DNA of 8,592 bases from CAMLLJ01 sp035759585 (GTDB taxonomy: Bacteria; Gemmatimonadota; Gemmatimonadetes; Gemmatimonadales; GWC2-71-9), in assembly GCA_035759585.1 (NCBI GenBank), contig DASTUP010000207.1, positions 1-8,592 of the forward strand. The letters run 5' to 3'. The notes under the pieces are model-generated. The model searched no databases. It saw only the letters and a program-made list of their open reading frames with translations, and was not told the DNA's origin. A program made the translations under genes and the position numbers. Of this stretch, positions 6,856 through 8,592 are shown in pieces (positions within the stretch are counted from its first letter, which is position 1; every line of letters begins with the position of its first letter).

Positions 6856-7073
6856 ACGCGGAGGGACGGAGGCGCGGAGGGCGGAGGGCTCCGTGTGCGG
6901 ATCGGCGCCGAGGCTCAGCGGGGATTCGGTCGATTTGTTTATGGGCTTCTTGCACGCCCGGACCGCCGAACCGTCCCGCGGGCCCACATAAAAACAACAC
7001 GATCCTCGCCGTGGACTCGGCGTCCATTACTACCGAGGCACCCTCCGCCCTCCGCCCCTCCGCGCCTCCGCGT
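6856..7073. repeat. Inverted-repeat element, copy B (opposite orientation to copy A)
   Basis: This 218-base element lies between the thiolase stop and the fadJ start. The left arm (6856-6888) and right arm (7041-7073) are complementary at 30 of 33 positions, including a perfect inner 15 bases. After the left arm comes CTCCGTG, as after the arms of copy A. The core word CGATTTGTTTAT (6931-6942) is the reverse complement of the word in copy A and lies at nearly the same distance from the arm (75 against 74 bases). The outer flank TTCAAGAA next to the right arm is also shared with copy A, as TTCTTGAA on the other strand. A 5-bp hairpin (CGCCG 7007-7011, CGGCG 7018-7022) lies in the core. In the fadI-fadJ transcript the arms could form a stem of about 33 bp ending 14 bases before the fadJ ATG. 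Short frames across it are not convincing genes. Confidence 0.8.
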
Positions 7074-7089
7074 TCAAGAAGAATGTTCA

Positions 7090-8382
7090 TTATCGCTCCA
7101 GCACCATGGCGTACCCCATCCCGCCCTGGGCGCAGATCGAGACGAGGCCGAACTGGACGTCGCGGCGCTTCATCTCGTTGGCGAGCGTGGTGACGATGCG
7201 CGCGCCGGTCGCGGCGAAGGGGTGGCCGATGGCGATCGATCCGCCCATCACGTTCGTCCGGTCCCAGTCGACCTCACCGACGGGCCCGGGGAGTCCGAGG
7301 CGGTCGGCCCATTCGCTCGAGCCCCAGGCCTGAACGTTCGAGAGGACCTGTGCCGCGAACGCCTCGTGAATCTCGACCAGCCCGAGATCGTCCCACCCGA
7401 TCCCCGCGCGCTGCAGCGCCAGCGGCACGGCGAACGCCGGCCCCATCAGGAGCTGCCACCCCGGGTCCACCGCGGCGACCGCGTAGCTCCGGATGAATGC
7501 GAGCGGCTCATAGCCGAGCGCGGCAGCCTTCTCCTCGGACATGAGCAGCACCGCGGCGGCGCCATCGGTGAGCGGCGACGAGTTCCCGGCCGTGACGCTC
7601 CCGTACTTCCGGTCGAAGACCGGCCTGAGCCCTGCAAGCGCGTCGAGTGAGGTGTCGGGGCGGATGCCGTTGTCCGACGTCGTGACCTGATCGAGGTCCT
7701 TCCCGCCGAGCCAGGGTACGATCTCCGCCGTGAGCCGGCCGTCTGCCGTCGCGGCGGCCGCGCGCTGGTGGCTCATGAGCGCGATGCGGTCCTGGGCCTC
7801 GCGCGAAATCCCGTTCTCCTTCGCCATCTTCTCGGCGCTCTGGCCCATCGATTCCCCGGTGGACGGCTCCGCGATGGCCGGCGAGACCGGAATCAGGTCC
7901 TTCGGCCGCACGCGGCTGAACGCGCTGAGCCGCTGGCCCATCGAGCGCGCCCTGCTCGCCTCCATGAGGATGCGGCTGAACCGGCGGGAATGGAGGATGG
8001 GAATGTCGCTCAGCGATTCGACGCCGCCGGCGATGCCGGCGTCGATGTGCCCGATCGCGATCTGTGTCGCGACGTTCTCGATCGCCTGCGCGGCGGAGGC
8101 ACAGGCGCGATTGAGCGAGTAGGCAGGAATCGTCGGCGGGAACTGCGGGAGGAGGCTCACCTCGCGCGCCACGTTCGGCGTGAGCACCGAGGCGATGACC
8201 TGGCCGAACACGATCTGGTCGATCTCGCGCCCGTCGATCTCGGCGCGGTAGACCAGCTCCTTGACGGCATAGCGCGCGAGAGCCACCGCGGGCACGTCGC
8301 GGAAGATGGTCCCGCTCCGCGCAAAGGGCGTGCGCACTCCGGCGACGACGGCAACGCGCCGCCCTGCGGTGGGGTTCAGCAT
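7090..8382 (-). CDS. fadI: 3-ketoacyl-CoA thiolase, FadI-type (beta-oxidation complex beta subunit)
   Basis: This 430-residue enzyme cleaves 3-ketoacyl-CoA with free CoA to acetyl-CoA and a shortened acyl-CoA, the last step of the beta-oxidation cycle. The N-terminus VAVVAGVRTPFARSGT is typical of thiolases. The nucleophilic cysteine is C94 in NRACASAAQA. The C-terminal half has EIHEAFAAQ with H339, GGSIAIGHPFAATGAR with H387, and SICAQGGMG with the acid/base C417. A His in HEAFA, instead of the Asn of NEAFA, and the insertion around residues 134-180 with FSR/RPKDLIPVSPAIAEPSTGESMG are features of the FadI and mitochondrial trifunctional-protein beta branch. They distinguish it from biosynthetic acetoacetyl-CoA thiolases. 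The ATG at 8382 is preferred over the overlapping GTG at 8385 because GGAG sits 5 bases before it. It probably forms a hetero-oligomer with the FadJ-type product encoded downstream. It begins 21 bases after the upstream methyltransferase stop. Confidence 0.94.
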   Translation of the reverse strand: MLNPTAGRRVAVVAGVRTPFARSGTIFRDVPAVALARYAVKELVYRAEIDGREIDQIVFGQVIASVLTPNVAREVSLLPQFPPTIPAYSLNRACASAAQAIENVATQIAIGHIDAGIAGGVESLSDIPILHSRRFSRILMEASRARSMGQRLSAFSRVRPKDLIPVSPAIAEPSTGESMGQSAEKMAKENGISREAQDRIALMSHQRAAAATADGRLTAEIVPWLGGKDLDQVTTSDNGIRPDTSLDALAGLRPVFDRKYGSVTAGNSSPLTDGAAAVLLMSEEKAAALGYEPLAFIRSYAVAAVDPGWQLLMGPAFAVPLALQRAGIGWDDLGLVEIHEAFAAQVLSNVQAWGSSEWADRLGLPGPVGEVDWDRTNVMGGSIAIGHPFAATGARIVTTLANEMKRRDVQFGLVSICAQGGMGYAMVLER

Positions 8383-8387
8383 CACTG

Positions 8388-8391
8388 CTCC
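8388..8391 (-). promoter_or_regulatory. Ribosome binding site deciding the thiolase start
   Basis: GGAG on the minus strand lies 5 bases from the ATG at 8382 but only 2 bases from the GTG at 8385. The spacing favours the ATG. Confidence 0.6.
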
Positions 8392-8403
8392 GATCGGATC
8401 GCC

Positions 8404-8592
8404 CTACCTTATATTCCGCGCCACGATGCTCGCGACGGCGCGCCAGCGGTTGCCTTCCACCGGCTCGAGCACCTCGCGGCCATGCAGCACGGTGAGCGGC
8501 GCGACGAGCTGGGCCAGCTCACCCGCACGCAGCAGATGATCCGGGCTCTCCGGGCCCCAGCCCTGCGCGCGCTGTGATTCGAGATAGGTCTC
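8404..8592 (-). CDS. C-terminal fragment of a probable class I SAM-dependent methyltransferase
   Basis: An open minus-strand frame enters at the right edge and ends at a TAG at 8406-8404, giving 62 residues. It begins ETYLESQRAQGWGPESPDH and continues LLRAGELAQLVAPLTVLHGR, ending in RAVASIVARN. This pattern (E-T-Y-x-x-x-Q, then [FL]-L-x-x-G-E-L, then a -VL- strand, then an alternating A-S-[IL]-V-A-R final strand) matches the C-terminal part of small class I methyltransferases annotated as TehB-like or generic SAM methyltransferases. The SAM-binding motifs would lie outside the window, so neither activity nor substrate can be confirmed. Codon use matches the neighbouring genes. The stop is 21 bases before the thiolase ATG, which suggests one operon; the link to beta-oxidation may be only positional. 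Confidence 0.62.
   Translation of the reverse strand, partial: ETYLESQRAQGWGPESPDHLLRAGELAQLVAPLTVLHGREVLEPVEGNRWRAVASIVARNIR

Noticed and set aside
6854..7090. 78-codon minus-strand frame spanning repeat copy B
   Set aside because: It is almost entirely the inverted-repeat arms and core. Phrases such as RGGAEGRRAEG arise from translating GGAGGCGCGGAGG, not from a conserved protein.
8405..8430. TTATATT followed by an ATG at 8424 on the plus strand, looking like a promoter and gene start
   Set aside because: The frame from that ATG stops within about 40 codons. The same bases are the end of the minus-strand methyltransferase-like gene, whose stop codon lies there.
7768..8577. 269-codon plus-strand frame opposite fadI and the right-edge gene
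   Set aside because: The minus strand encodes a thiolase with all catalytic residues and a methyltransferase-like tail. The plus frame has no recognisable features.

Overview
This is a high-GC bacterial window (strong G/C third-position bias) from a free-living heterotroph. The sequence alone does not fix the taxon. The gene style, a NagB-LmbE fusion and G-rich intergenic inverted repeats would fit a soil or sediment lineage such as Gemmatimonadota; that is an impression, not a demonstration. No rRNA, tRNA, CRISPR array, transposase or phage gene was seen.

Left part, minus strand (1-1555): a complete group II PLP-dependent amino-acid decarboxylase (104-1555). Fifteen bases after it, the first 29 codons of another gene run off the left edge (1-88); its N-terminus resembles Rieske-type ring-hydroxylating oxygenases. 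A short divergent intergenic region (1556-1629) separates this pair from a plus-strand pair.

Middle, plus strand (1630-4457): a predicted lipoprotein of unknown function overlaps by 4 bases (GTGA) a large fusion protein. The fusion has an N-terminal glucosamine-6-phosphate deaminase (NagB) domain and a C-terminal PIG-L/LmbE zinc deacetylase domain. It may therefore carry deacetylation and deamination of an amino sugar in one chain.

Right part, minus strand (4709-8592): a fatty-acid beta-oxidation operon. In transcription order it holds the C-terminal end of a probable SAM-dependent methyltransferase entering from the right edge, a FadI-type 3-ketoacyl-CoA thiolase, and a FadJ-type multifunctional enoyl-CoA hydratase/3-hydroxyacyl-CoA dehydrogenase. 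FadI and FadJ together would perform the last three steps of the beta-oxidation cycle.

The most unusual non-coding signal is a pair of elements of about 220 bp (4471-4692 and 6856-7073). Each is bounded by 33-nt G-rich/C-rich inverted repeats, and they lie in opposite orientations on either side of fadJ. They share arms, a 12-base core word at the same offset, and flanks, and each nearly fills its intergenic gap. They look like a dispersed MITE-like or REP-like family and could act as RNA hairpins at gene ends.
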